Shown: positions 1 to 7,117 of the stretch, piece by piece | Layout of the letters: each line of letters begins with the position of its first letter | Numbering within the stretch: the first letter of the stretch is position 1 | Assembly: GCA_036555585.1 (NCBI GenBank) | Contig: DATBLE010000017.1 | Span: 124,001-188,000, forward strand | Direction: 5' to 3' | DNA from: DATBLE01 sp036555585 | Lineage (GTDB): Bacteria > Actinomycetota > Thermoleophilia > Gaiellales > Gaiellaceae | DNA length: 64,000 nt | Program-made: the position numbers and the translations under genes | The notes under the pieces: model-generated | What the model was told of the DNA's origin: nothing | The model's database searches: none | The model's input: the letters and a program-made list of their open reading frames with translations, nothing else

Positions 1-1
1 G

Positions 2-1990
2 GACAACGAGACGCGTGTCCCGCTGACGGAGCGCACCGCGTTCAACTGGCACGGCTATCTCCCCGGCGTCGGGCCCGGTCAGCGCTACGCCTACCGGGTG
101 CACGGGCGCTGGGCGCCGAGGGAAGGGCACCGCTTCAATGCGAGCAAGCTCCTGATCGACCCGTACGCGAAGGCGATCGAAGGCCCGATCCGCTGGGAGG
201 CCGGCCCGACGCTGCCGTACGTCCCCGGCGGCGAGGACGCCGACCTCGTCGTCGACGACCGGGACGACGCGGCGGCGATCCCGAAGTGCGTCGTCGTCGA
301 TCCGACCTTCGACTGGGAGGGCGACTGGCTGCTGAACGTCCCGTGGCACCAGACGGTGATCTACGAGGTGCACGTGAAGGGCTTCACCCGGGCCCATCCC
401 GGCGTCCGCGACGACCTGCGGGGCCGCTACGCCGGCCTGGCCTCCGACGCCGCGATCGAGCATCTCCGGTCGCTGGGGGTGACCGCGGTCGAGCTGCTGC
501 CGGTGCACCACGTCGCCGACGAGCACCACCTCGTCGAGAAGGGGCTGACCAACTACTGGGGCTACAGCTCGATCGGCTACCTGGCCCCGCACGCGCTCTA
601 CGCCGCGACCGGGACGCGCGGCGAGCAGGTGCGCGAGTTCAAGGGCATGGTCAAGGCGCTGCACCGGGCCGGCATCGAGGTGATCCTCGACGTCGTCTAC
701 AACCACACCGCCGAGGGCAACCACCTCGGCCCGATGCTCGCGTTCAAGGGCGTCGACAACGCGTCGTACTACCGCCTGATGCCGGACGACCGCCGCTACT
801 ACATGGACTTCACCGGGACGGGCAACAGCCTCAACCCGGTGCACCCGAGCGTGCTGCGGCTGATCATGGACTCGCTGCGCTACTTCGTCGTCGACTGCCA
901 CGTCGACGGGTTCCGCTTCGACCTCGCGTCGGCGCTCGCCCGCGAGTTCTACGACGTCGACCGGCTCTCGGCCTTCTTCGACACGATCCACCAGGACCCG
1001 GTGCTCTCCCAGGTGAAGCTGATCGCCGAGCCGTGGGACGTCGGGCCGGGCGGCTACCAGGTCGGCAACTTCCCGATCCTCTGGACCGAGTGGAACGGGA
1101 TCTACCGCGACACCATGCGCGACTTCTGGCGCGGGCAGGGGACGGTCGCCGAGTTCGCGCAGCGGTTCACGGGCTCGAGCGACCTCTACCAGTCCGACGG
1201 CCGCCGGCCGTTCGCGTCGATCAACTTCGTCACCGCGCACGACGGGTTCACGCTCGGCGACCTGGTCTCCTACAACGAGAAGCACAACGAGGCGAACCTC
1301 GAGGAGAACCACGACGGCTCGGACGACAACCGCAGCTGGAACTGCGGGGTCGAGGGGCCGACCGACGACCCGGACGTCGACGAGCTGCGCGGGCGGCAGA
1401 TGCGCAACTTCCTGGCCACGCTCTTCCTGTCGCAGGGCGTGCCGATGCTGCTCGGCGGCGACGAGCTCGGCCGCACCCAGCGCGGGAACAACAACGCCTA
1501 CTGCCAGGACAACGAGATCAGCTGGTACGACTGGGAGCTCGACGACCGCAGGCGCGGGCTCCTCGAGTGGACGCGCAGGCTGATCGACCTGCGCACGAGC
1601 CACCCGGTCTTCCGCCGGGCGCAGTACCTGACCGGTGAGTCGCCGCTCGGCTCCGGCCTGCCGGACAGCTGGTGGTTCCGCACCGACGGCCGGAAGATGA
1701 CCCGGCGGGACTGGGCCGACGGCGGGCTGCGCACGATCGGGCTCTTCCTGAACGGCGAGGAGATCCCGACGCTGTCGCCGACCGGCGAGCCCGTCGCCGA
1801 CGCCTCCTTCGTCCTGCTCTTCAACGCCGACCACGAGCCTGCGATCTTCCTGCTGCCGCCGCGCCGCTTCGGCCGGCGGTGGCTGCTCGAGCTCTCGACC
1901 GCCGAGCCCGGTGCGAACGAGCGTCCGTACCGGGCGCGCGCCGAGCTCGAGGTCGAGGCGCGGTCGGTCGTCGTCCTGCGCCGCGACTGA
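2..1990 (+). CDS. glgX: Glycogen debranching enzyme GlgX (5' end outside window)
   Basis: GH13 isoamylase-type enzyme that hydrolyses alpha-1,6 branch points of glycogen or limit dextrin in the cytoplasm. The frame is already open at base 2 (first residues DNETRVPLTE), so the start lies upstream; about 662 residues are visible. Hallmarks in order: YEVHVKGFTR and VELLPVHH of the barrel, the nucleophile Asp in DGFRFDLASA, the acid Glu in IAEPWDVGPG and the third carboxylate in VTAHDGFTLGD, then the WNCG loop typical of GlgX. A C-terminal beta domain follows and ends in SVVVLRRD. It converges on the NUDIX-regulator gene with only 3 bases between stop codons. No other glycogen gene is visible in the window. 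Confidence 0.95.
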   Translation, partial: DNETRVPLTERTAFNWHGYLPGVGPGQRYAYRVHGRWAPREGHRFNASKLLIDPYAKAIEGPIRWEAGPTLPYVPGGEDADLVVDDRDDAAAIPKCVVVDPTFDWEGDWLLNVPWHQTVIYEVHVKGFTRAHPGVRDDLRGRYAGLASDAAIEHLRSLGVTAVELLPVHHVADEHHLVEKGLTNYWGYSSIGYLAPHALYAATGTRGEQVREFKGMVKALHRAGIEVILDVVYNHTAEGNHLGPMLAFKGVDNASYYRLMPDDRRYYMDFTGTGNSLNPVHPSVLRLIMDSLRYFVVDCHVDGFRFDLASALAREFYDVDRLSAFFDTIHQDPVLSQVKLIAEPWDVGPGGYQVGNFPILWTEWNGIYRDTMRDFWRGQGTVAEFAQRFTGSSDLYQSDGRRPFASINFVTAHDGFTLGDLVSYNEKHNEANLEENHDGSDDNRSWNCGVEGPTDDPDVDELRGRQMRNFLATLFLSQGVPMLLGGDELGRTQRGNNNAYCQDNEISWYDWELDDRRRGLLEWTRRLIDLRTSHPVFRRAQYLTGESPLGSGLPDSWWFRTDGRKMTRRDWADGGLRTIGLFLNGEEIPTLSPTGEPVADASFVLLFNADHEPAIFLLPPRRFGRRWLLELSTAEPGANERPYRARAELEVEARSVVVLRRD

Positions 1991-1993
1991 CCG

Positions 1994-2677
1994 TCAGCCG
2001 GGGGGCGGACGCAGGACCGCGAACTGGTCGGTGATCTCGAGCCCGGCCGAGCGGAAGCGGAAGACCTCGGCCGGCCGGCCTCCGGCGCGCCCGGACGGCC
2101 GCCGCTCGCCGATCGGCTCCAGCACGCCTCGCCGGAGGAGGACCCGCTGGAGGTTGGTCGCCGACACCTCGTGGCCGAGCGCGGCCGCGTAGAGATCGCG
2201 GAGCTCCGAGATCGTGAAGGTCTCGGGCGCGAGCGCGAACCCGAGGTTGGTGTAGGAGAGCTTCGCGCGCAGGCGCTCGCGCCCGGCGAGCGCGAAGGCG
2301 CCGTGGTCGAACGCCGTCGCGGGCAGCCGGCCGAGCGGGTGCCAGGCGGTGTCCACAGGGACGGCCGGATCGATCCCGGCCCGCACCAGGCCGAGGTAGG
2401 CCGTGGTCACCCGGCCGCTGCGCGGATCGGCGCGCGTCTCGAGCTGCTCGAGGTGGGAGAGCTCGCGGACGTCGACCTTCGCGGCGAGGTGCCGCCGGAT
2501 CGAGGGCTCGAGCCGCTCTGCCCCGAGCGCGCCGCCGGGCAGCGCCCACCTGCCGGCGAACGGCGCCAGGGCCCGCTGCCACAGGAGTACCTGGAGCTTG
2601 CCGCCGCGGATCTGCAGCACTACCGCGACCGTCTCGTGGGCATGAGTGGTAGGCTGGTCCCGAGGTTTTCGCTTCAT
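1994..2677 (-). CDS. NrtR-type regulator: degenerate NUDIX domain plus winged helix
   Basis: 227 residues. Residues about 15-150 form a NUDIX fold (ETVAVVLQIRGGKLQVLLWQR, FAGRWALPGGAL), but the NUDIX box is degraded: where hydrolases have REExxEE this protein reads IRRHLAAKV, so pyrophosphatase activity is unlikely. The C-terminal part (TISELRDLYAAALG to LEPIGERRPSG) resembles the winged helix of NrtR proteins, which sense ADP-ribose or related NAD metabolites and repress NAD-biosynthesis or salvage genes (family knowledge). It is divergent from a BMP-family binding protein with only 26 bases between the starts, so that gene is its likely target. A -10-like TAAGTT lies 7 bases before the ATG, suggesting a leaderless mRNA. 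Another NUDIX-regulator subfamily is possible. Confidence 0.8.
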   Translation of the reverse strand: MKRKPRDQPTTHAHETVAVVLQIRGGKLQVLLWQRALAPFAGRWALPGGALGAERLEPSIRRHLAAKVDVRELSHLEQLETRADPRSGRVTTAYLGLVRAGIDPAVPVDTAWHPLGRLPATAFDHGAFALAGRERLRAKLSYTNLGFALAPETFTISELRDLYAAALGHEVSATNLQRVLLRRGVLEPIGERRPSGRAGGRPAEVFRFRSAGLEITDQFAVLRPPPG

Positions 2678-2703
2678 AGTCGTAAACTTAGCGGAGGAGC
2701 TCG
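2678..2703. promoter_or_regulatory. Divergent promoter/operator between the NrtR-type regulator and the BMP protein
   Basis: A 26-bp AT-rich island in very GC-rich surroundings. On the minus strand TAAGTT (2690-2685) sits 7 bases before the regulator ATG. On the plus strand CATAGT (2675-2680) is a plausible -10, and GGAGGAG is the Shine-Dalgarno sequence of the BMP gene. AGT at 2678-2680 and ACT at 2686-2688 form a weak inverted repeat that could be half-sites for the regulator. The operator role is inferred from position only. Confidence 0.5.
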
Positions 2704-3708
2704 ATGACGAAGGTCCTGGTTCTGCTGGTGGGGTTCTCGTTGCTGGCCGCCGGCTCGGCCGGCGCCGGTAGCCCGGCGCAGGCGAAGACGTTGAAGGTCG
2801 GCATGGTCACCGACTCGAGCGGGCTGAACGACCGCGGCTTCAACCACCTCGCGTACGTCGGCCTCCAGCAGGCGCAGAAGCGCCTCGGGATCACCTTCCG
2901 CGTCGCCGAGTCGCGCTCGACAGCCGACTACATCCCCAACCTGGCGTCGTTCGCCCGGCAGGGCTACGACCTCGTCGTCGGCGTCGGGTACACGGAGATC
3001 GGCGCGATGGGCGCTGTCGCCAAGCGCTTCCCGAGCACCCGCTTCGCAATCGTGGACGTCGCGAACGGCGATCTTGCCGGCAAGCCGAAGAACGTGCTCG
3101 GCCTGCTCTTCCGGGAGGAGCAGGTCGGCTACCTCGCGGGCTACCTCGCGGGGCTGGAGGCGAAGCGGAAGGCCGGGAAGGACGTGGTCAGCTCGGTCGC
3201 CGGCGAAAAGCAGCCGCCGGTCGACCGCTTCGTCGCCGGCTACCAGGCGGGGGCGAAGAAGGCCGACCCGGGGATCACGGTCGTGAACGCGTACTCGCAG
3301 GACTTCGACGACCAGGCGAAGTGCAAGTCGATCGCCCTCAACCAGATCTCGGGCGGGTCGCTGGCCGTGTTCGCAGTCGCCGGCGGCTGCGGCCTCGGCG
3401 CGCTCGACGCCGCGCGCGAGCAGCACGTCTGGGGGATCGGCGTCGACGCCGACCAGTCGTTCCTCGGCCCGCAGATCCTGACGAGCGCGACGAAGAAGGT
3501 CGACCGGGCGGTGTTCCTCGCGGTGTCGTCCGTGCAGAAGGGGACGTTCCGCGGCGGGAACGCGGTCTACGGCCTGAAGGAGGGCGGCGTCGGGCTCGGC
3601 AAGATCAGCCCGAAGGTGCCGAAGGCGGACGTCGCCGCGGTGAACCGGATCAAGGCGCAGATCGTCGCCGGCAAGATCGTCCCGCCCAGGACGGTGGGCG
3701 GGAGCTAA
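2704..3708 (+). CDS. BMP/PnrA-family ABC transporter substrate-binding protein
   Basis: 334 residues. An N-terminal signal peptide (hydrophobic KVLVLLVGFSLLAAGSAG, probable cleavage after SPAQA) precedes a type-1 periplasmic-binding fold with BMP-family landmarks: KVGMVTDSSGLNDRGFNHLA, DLVVGVGYTEIGAM, FAIVDVANGD, LLFREEQVGYLAGYLA and GIGVDADQ. BMP proteins usually deliver purine nucleosides to ABC importers. No lipobox Cys is present, unusual for a family that is normally lipoprotein. No ATPase or permease gene adjoins it, so the membrane parts must be encoded elsewhere. The divergent NrtR-like regulator suggests an NAD-precursor nucleoside such as nicotinamide riboside as ligand; that is inference. 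The start has a good GGAGGAG Shine-Dalgarno. Confidence 0.88.
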   Translation: MTKVLVLLVGFSLLAAGSAGAGSPAQAKTLKVGMVTDSSGLNDRGFNHLAYVGLQQAQKRLGITFRVAESRSTADYIPNLASFARQGYDLVVGVGYTEIGAMGAVAKRFPSTRFAIVDVANGDLAGKPKNVLGLLFREEQVGYLAGYLAGLEAKRKAGKDVVSSVAGEKQPPVDRFVAGYQAGAKKADPGITVVNAYSQDFDDQAKCKSIALNQISGGSLAVFAVAGGCGLGALDAAREQHVWGIGVDADQSFLGPQILTSATKKVDRAVFLAVSSVQKGTFRGGNAVYGLKEGGVGLGKISPKVPKADVAAVNRIKAQIVAGKIVPPRTVGGS

Positions 3709-4799
3709 CCGACTCGAACAACGCCGGCGGGCGCTCCGACCGCGGGCGTCTGTGCGGGAGTTGGGGTCTGCGGACGGAAGGACGGAAGCCTCAAGGCGAA
3801 GGCCGTCTGGCCGGGCCCCGACGAGACCGTGCAGCTCCCGCCGTGGGCCTGGGCGATCGCGGCCACGATCGAGAGGCCGAGGCCGACCCCGCCGGCGCTC
3901 CGCGTGCGCGCAGCGTCTCCGCGGCCGAAGCGGTCGAAGATCCGGTCGAGAGCCTCCGGCGGGATCCCGCAGCCCGCGTCGACGACCTCGAACACGATCT
4001 CGGTCCCGTCGCCCACCGCCCGCAGCTCGATCAGCTGCCCCTCCTCGGTGTGCTCGACCGCGTTCTCGAGCAGCGCGTCGAGCGCGGTCCGCAGCGCCGC
4101 CTCGTCCGCCCAGATGTGGCCGCGCGCGGTCGCGCCGAGCCGCCAGGCGCGCGGCGCGACCTCCGACCAGCGCATGAAGACGTCCTCGACGAACGGCTCG
4201 ACGTCGACCCTCGCCCTGGCCAGGAAGTCGGGACGGTCGGCGCTGGCGAGCAGGAGCAGGCGAACGATGATCCGGTCGATGCGCCCGAGCTCGTCGAGCG
4301 CGACGGCGACCTCCTGGCCGTTCCCTCCCGCCTGCCGCAGCAGCTCCAGATGGCCGCGCGCGATCGTCACCGGCGTCTTCAGCTCGTGCGACACGTCCTG
4401 GAGGAAGCGCTCCTGGCGCTCGAGCAGCGACGCGCGGCTCTCCGCCAGCTCCTCGGAGCGCCGGATCGCGACGAGCCGGCGGCGTGCGTGCCAGACCATG
4501 GCGAGGAACATCGCCGACATCAGCGGCACCTCGAAGAGCTCGCCCCAGAGCTGGATGCCTTCGAACGCGTCCACCAGGATCGAGCCGCCCGTCGCCACGA
4601 TGACGGCGACCAGGATCAGCGTCGTCGTCCGCGGCGCCCAGACCCGGAAGCCGTAGACGATCGTGAGGCTGATCCAGACGAAGTGGAAGGGAATCGTCTC
4701 CCAGCTCGGCCAGGCGATCATCGCGGCGAGGTTCGCGACCGCGAACGCGGCCCAGAGAAGCTCGACCTCGCGCCTACGAGACCAGGCGATAGCCCGCAT
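3705..4799 (-). CDS. Sensor histidine kinase of the cox-linked two-component system
   Basis: About 364 residues. Four hydrophobic helices occupy the N-terminus (LLWAAFAVANLAAMIAW, FHFVWISLTIVYGFRVW, TLILVAVIVATGGSI, EVPLMSAMFLAMVW) with little extracytoplasmic sequence, so the input is probably sensed within the membrane. A short coiled linker leads to the dimerisation/phosphoacceptor domain (FLQDVSHELKTPVTIARGH, phospho-His in SHELK) and a catalytic domain with N box (LLENAVEHT), G1 (DAGCGIPPEALDRIF) and G2 (GGVGLGLSIV). The ATG at 4799 is chosen because it overlaps the end of the response-regulator gene by 26 bases. The two genes are surely co-transcribed. The divergent cytochrome oxidase operon is the likely target. 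A proline-rich tail follows the kinase core. Confidence 0.9.
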   Translation of the reverse strand: MRAIAWSRRREVELLWAAFAVANLAAMIAWPSWETIPFHFVWISLTIVYGFRVWAPRTTTLILVAVIVATGGSILVDAFEGIQLWGELFEVPLMSAMFLAMVWHARRRLVAIRRSEELAESRASLLERQERFLQDVSHELKTPVTIARGHLELLRQAGGNGQEVAVALDELGRIDRIIVRLLLLASADRPDFLARARVDVEPFVEDVFMRWSEVAPRAWRLGATARGHIWADEAALRTALDALLENAVEHTEEGQLIELRAVGDGTEIVFEVVDAGCGIPPEALDRIFDRFGRGDAARTRSAGGVGLGLSIVAAIAQAHGGSCTVSSGPGQTAFALRLPSFRPQTPTPAQTPAVGAPAGVVRVG

Positions 4800-5439
4800 T
4801 CCTGACCGTCTCGATCGGGGCGTCGGGCCCGAGCTTCTTGCGCAGGCGCCGCACGCTGACGTCGACCACGTTCGACCCCGGATGGAAGTCGTAGCCCCAG
4901 ACGTCTGCCAGCAGGCGCTCACGGCTGATCACCTCGCCCTCGTGGAGCAGGAGGTGATGGAGGAGCCGGAACTCGCGATCGGCGAGGTCGTACGCTCTGC
5001 CGTCGAACGACGCCTGGCGACGGGCGAGGTCGAGGCTCAGGCGGGCGCCGTGGAGCACGTTGCCGTTCTCCCCGAAGGCCGCCGGCTTGCGGAACTGCAC
5101 CCTGACGCGGGCGAGCAGCTCGTCGAGCGCGAACGGCTTCGGCAGGTAGTCGGCCGCTCCGAGCTCGAAGCCGCGGAGCTTGGTCGGCAGGTCGGAGCGG
5201 GCCGAGAGCACGAGCACCGGCAGGGCCGGCCTCCGCACGTGGAGCTCCTGCAGGAGCTCGAGGCCGCCGAGGCCCGGGAGCCGCAGGTCGAGCACGACCA
5301 GGTCCCAGGACGGGCCGAGAGCCCGCGCGAGGCCCGCCCGACCGTCGGCCGCGCCCTCGACCGAGTGGCCCTCCGCCTCGAGGCCCCGCGCCACGAAGGA
5401 GCGGATGCGGGCCTCGTCCTCGATCACCAGGATCCGCAA
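4774..5439 (-). CDS. OmpR/PhoB-family response regulator
   Basis: 221 residues. The receiver domain (1-115) has the acidic pair in VIEDEA, phospho-acceptor Asp51 in VVLDLRLPG, the conserved Ser in VLSARSD and Lys in LPKPF. The C-terminal winged helix (about 125-221) has the OmpR-type recognition region (SRERLLADVWG, VVDVSVRRLRKKLG) and ends in the usual beta hairpin GYRLVS. The start is TTG, preceded by GGAGGA. It overlaps the downstream histidine kinase. TATCGT at 5466-5461 on the minus strand can serve as -10, and three 11-bp-spaced direct repeats lie just upstream of it, as expected for autoregulation by an OmpR-type dimer. Confidence 0.93.
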   Translation of the reverse strand: MRILVIEDEARIRSFVARGLEAEGHSVEGAADGRAGLARALGPSWDLVVLDLRLPGLGGLELLQELHVRRPALPVLVLSARSDLPTKLRGFELGAADYLPKPFALDELLARVRVQFRKPAAFGENGNVLHGARLSLDLARRQASFDGRAYDLADREFRLLHHLLLHEGEVISRERLLADVWGYDFHPGSNVVDVSVRRLRKKLGPDAPIETVRNAGYRLVS

Positions 5440-5476
5440 GTCCCCACTTCCTCCGCGCGGACGATACGCCGCCCGG

Positions 5477-5505
5477 AATGACCTGTAAATGACCGCCCGA
5501 TGACA
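5477..5505. promoter_or_regulatory. Three 11-bp-spaced direct repeats: predicted response-regulator site
   Basis: AATGACC at 5477-5483, AATGACC at 5488-5494 and GATGACA at 5499-5505, one helical turn apart, between the response-regulator start and the divergent oxidase operon. OmpR-family regulators bind such tandem half-sites. The array lies upstream of the plus-strand -10-like TATACC (5543-5548) and over the -35 region of the regulator's own promoter (TATCGT, 5466-5461 minus strand). GATGAC (5499-5504) also pairs with GTCATC (5511-5516) as a perfect inverted repeat with a 6-base spacer. The spacing is seen directly; the binding is inferred. Confidence 0.65.
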
Positions 5506-5558
5506 CTTTCGTCATCTTGCGCACAAGCGCGCTCCGGCGCTGTATACCCGCAGTCGCG

Positions 5559-6230
5559 GTGGAGGCGCGGACGAAGAAGCTCGTGGGCGTGGCGTTCTTC
5601 GTCGCGCTCGCCGGCGTCCTGATCGGCTTCTACGTCTCCGGCTATCTCGTCGGCAACACCCCGCCCTACACGCCGCCCGCGCGGCAGGGCGCCGTCCCCA
5701 CGGTGAACCTCACCCTGCAGACGGTCGCCGCCGTCGGCCCGTCGCTCGCTCCCAACCACCCGGACTGGGTCTCCTACCTCGTCCGTTCGAACGGCGCCTG
5801 GCACCGGACGACGGTCTGGGACCTGCCGGCGCACGCGCTCGTGCACGTGACCATCTACAACTTCGACGGGGCCAGCGGCCTGCGGAACCCGTTCCTCGGC
5901 CGTCCGCAGGGGCTCGTGGGCCCCGAGATCGTCGACGGCAAGCCGGTCGCGGTCTTCCCTCCCGACCAGCCCTCGCACACGTTCGCGGTGCCGGCGCTCG
6001 GCGTGCTCGTCCCCGTCGCCCCTGTCCAGGACGACGAGAAGAACCAGTGCGGCTACGCGCCCTGCGCCATGTCGATGGCGCACCACACGATCGAGTTCAC
6101 GTTCAGGACGGGCAAGCCCGGCCACTACCGCTGGCAGTGCTTCGTGCCGTGCGCGGCCGGCTTCGTCTACGGCTTCGGCGGGCCGATGCAGACGATCGGG
6201 TACATGGACGGCTTCCTCAACGTCGTCTAG
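5559..6230 (+). CDS. Membrane-anchored cupredoxin-like protein, first gene of the oxidase operon
   Basis: About 223 residues from the GTG at 5559; the TTG at 5517 would add an unlikely basic extension that overlaps the control repeats. One N-terminal membrane helix (LVGVAFFVALAGVLIGFYV) anchors an outward beta-rich domain. The end resembles a copper-binding cupredoxin (CuA-like) loop: WQCFVPCAAGFVYG with CxxxC, then GPMQTIGYMDG. The His of a true CuA loop (CxxxCxxxH) is absent, so if it binds copper the site differs from subunit II. Only 4 bases separate it from the subunit II gene. It may carry electrons or copper for the oxidase; this role is inferred from context. Confidence 0.7.
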   Translation: MEARTKKLVGVAFFVALAGVLIGFYVSGYLVGNTPPYTPPARQGAVPTVNLTLQTVAAVGPSLAPNHPDWVSYLVRSNGAWHRTTVWDLPAHALVHVTIYNFDGASGLRNPFLGRPQGLVGPEIVDGKPVAVFPPDQPSHTFAVPALGVLVPVAPVQDDEKNQCGYAPCAMSMAHHTIEFTFRTGKPGHYRWQCFVPCAAGFVYGFGGPMQTIGYMDGFLNVV

Positions 6231-6234
6231 CCCG

Positions 6235-7095
6235 ATGGACGCCGTCTCCTACCCCTCGGGCGTCCGCGGCGCATCGCACGGACGGCGGCTGGTGATCCTC
6301 TGGCTCGTGATCAGCGCGATCGCGACGCCTCTCGCCGTGATCTTCCTCGGGCGCGAGATTCCGCCCGGGAACGCGAGCGAGCAGGCGACCGAGCAGGTCT
6401 TCGACAACCAGGTGCTGCTCGGGGTGGCGACTCCCGTGTGCGTGCTGGTCGTGCTCTTCCTCGTCTACGCCCTGGTCGCGTTCAGGGCGCGCAGCGCGGA
6501 GGTCGTGGACGGGCCGGCGACCCGCGGCGATTCCGGGATCCAGATCGCGTGGGTGGTCGTCACGACCGTGACGGTGCTCACGCTGGCCGGGTTCGGCACG
6601 TACCAGCTCCTGCAGAGCGGGTCCGGCGGCGGCCAGGGCCCGACCGCGGCATTCCTTCCGTCCGACCACGCGTCGGCGATGGACGTCCAGGTGATCGGGC
6701 AGCAGTGGGAGTGGACCTTCCGCTACCCGACCTACGGCGGCGTCGAGACGCCGCAGCTCATGCTTCCGGAGCACACGCTGATCCGGCTGCACGTGACCTC
6801 GCTCGACGCAGTGCACTCGTTCTGGGCCTACCAGCTGGGCGTCAAGGCCGACGCCAACCCGGGCGAGGACAACATCGTCTACGTCAAGACCAAGGGGCCG
6901 ACGTCGTTCGAGATCCACTGCGCTGAGCTCTGCGGCCTCTTCCACGGCTACATGACGGACACCGGCCAGGTCGTCCCGTCCGCCGAGTTCGCCGGCTGGA
7001 TCAAGCAGCAGCAGGCCTACTTCGCGCCGGTGATGAGGTACCTGCCCCCGTACTCGACCACCTATCTGCCCGACCCGCAGCACCGCGCCGGATGA
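6235..7095 (+). CDS. ctaC: Cytochrome c oxidase subunit II (CuA protein)
   Basis: 286 residues. The CuA-bearing subunit takes electrons from cytochrome c and passes them to subunit I. Membrane helices: about 19-38 (VILWLVISAIATPLAVIFLG), 61-83 and 101-125. The outward cupredoxin domain has the aromatic electron-entry patch QQWEWTFRYP and a complete CuA site: His194 (AVHSFWAY), Cys229, Glu231, Cys233, His237 and Met240 in CAELCGLFHGYM. No C-terminal cytochrome c domain is fused, so a separate electron donor is needed. It lies 4 bases after the cupredoxin gene and 22 before subunit I. No signal peptidase II Cys is seen near the N-terminus. Confidence 0.96.
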   Translation: MDAVSYPSGVRGASHGRRLVILWLVISAIATPLAVIFLGREIPPGNASEQATEQVFDNQVLLGVATPVCVLVVLFLVYALVAFRARSAEVVDGPATRGDSGIQIAWVVVTTVTVLTLAGFGTYQLLQSGSGGGQGPTAAFLPSDHASAMDVQVIGQQWEWTFRYPTYGGVETPQLMLPEHTLIRLHVTSLDAVHSFWAYQLGVKADANPGEDNIVYVKTKGPTSFEIHCAELCGLFHGYMTDTGQVVPSAEFAGWIKQQQAYFAPVMRYLPPYSTTYLPDPQHRAG

Positions 7096-7117
7096 GCAGG
7101 GACGAGGAGGAAGCATC

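Noticed and set aside
5517..5558. TTG 5517 as start of the cupredoxin gene
   Set aside because: It would place translation inside the promoter region and add a non-conserved basic stretch; the GTG at 5559 directly precedes the membrane anchor.
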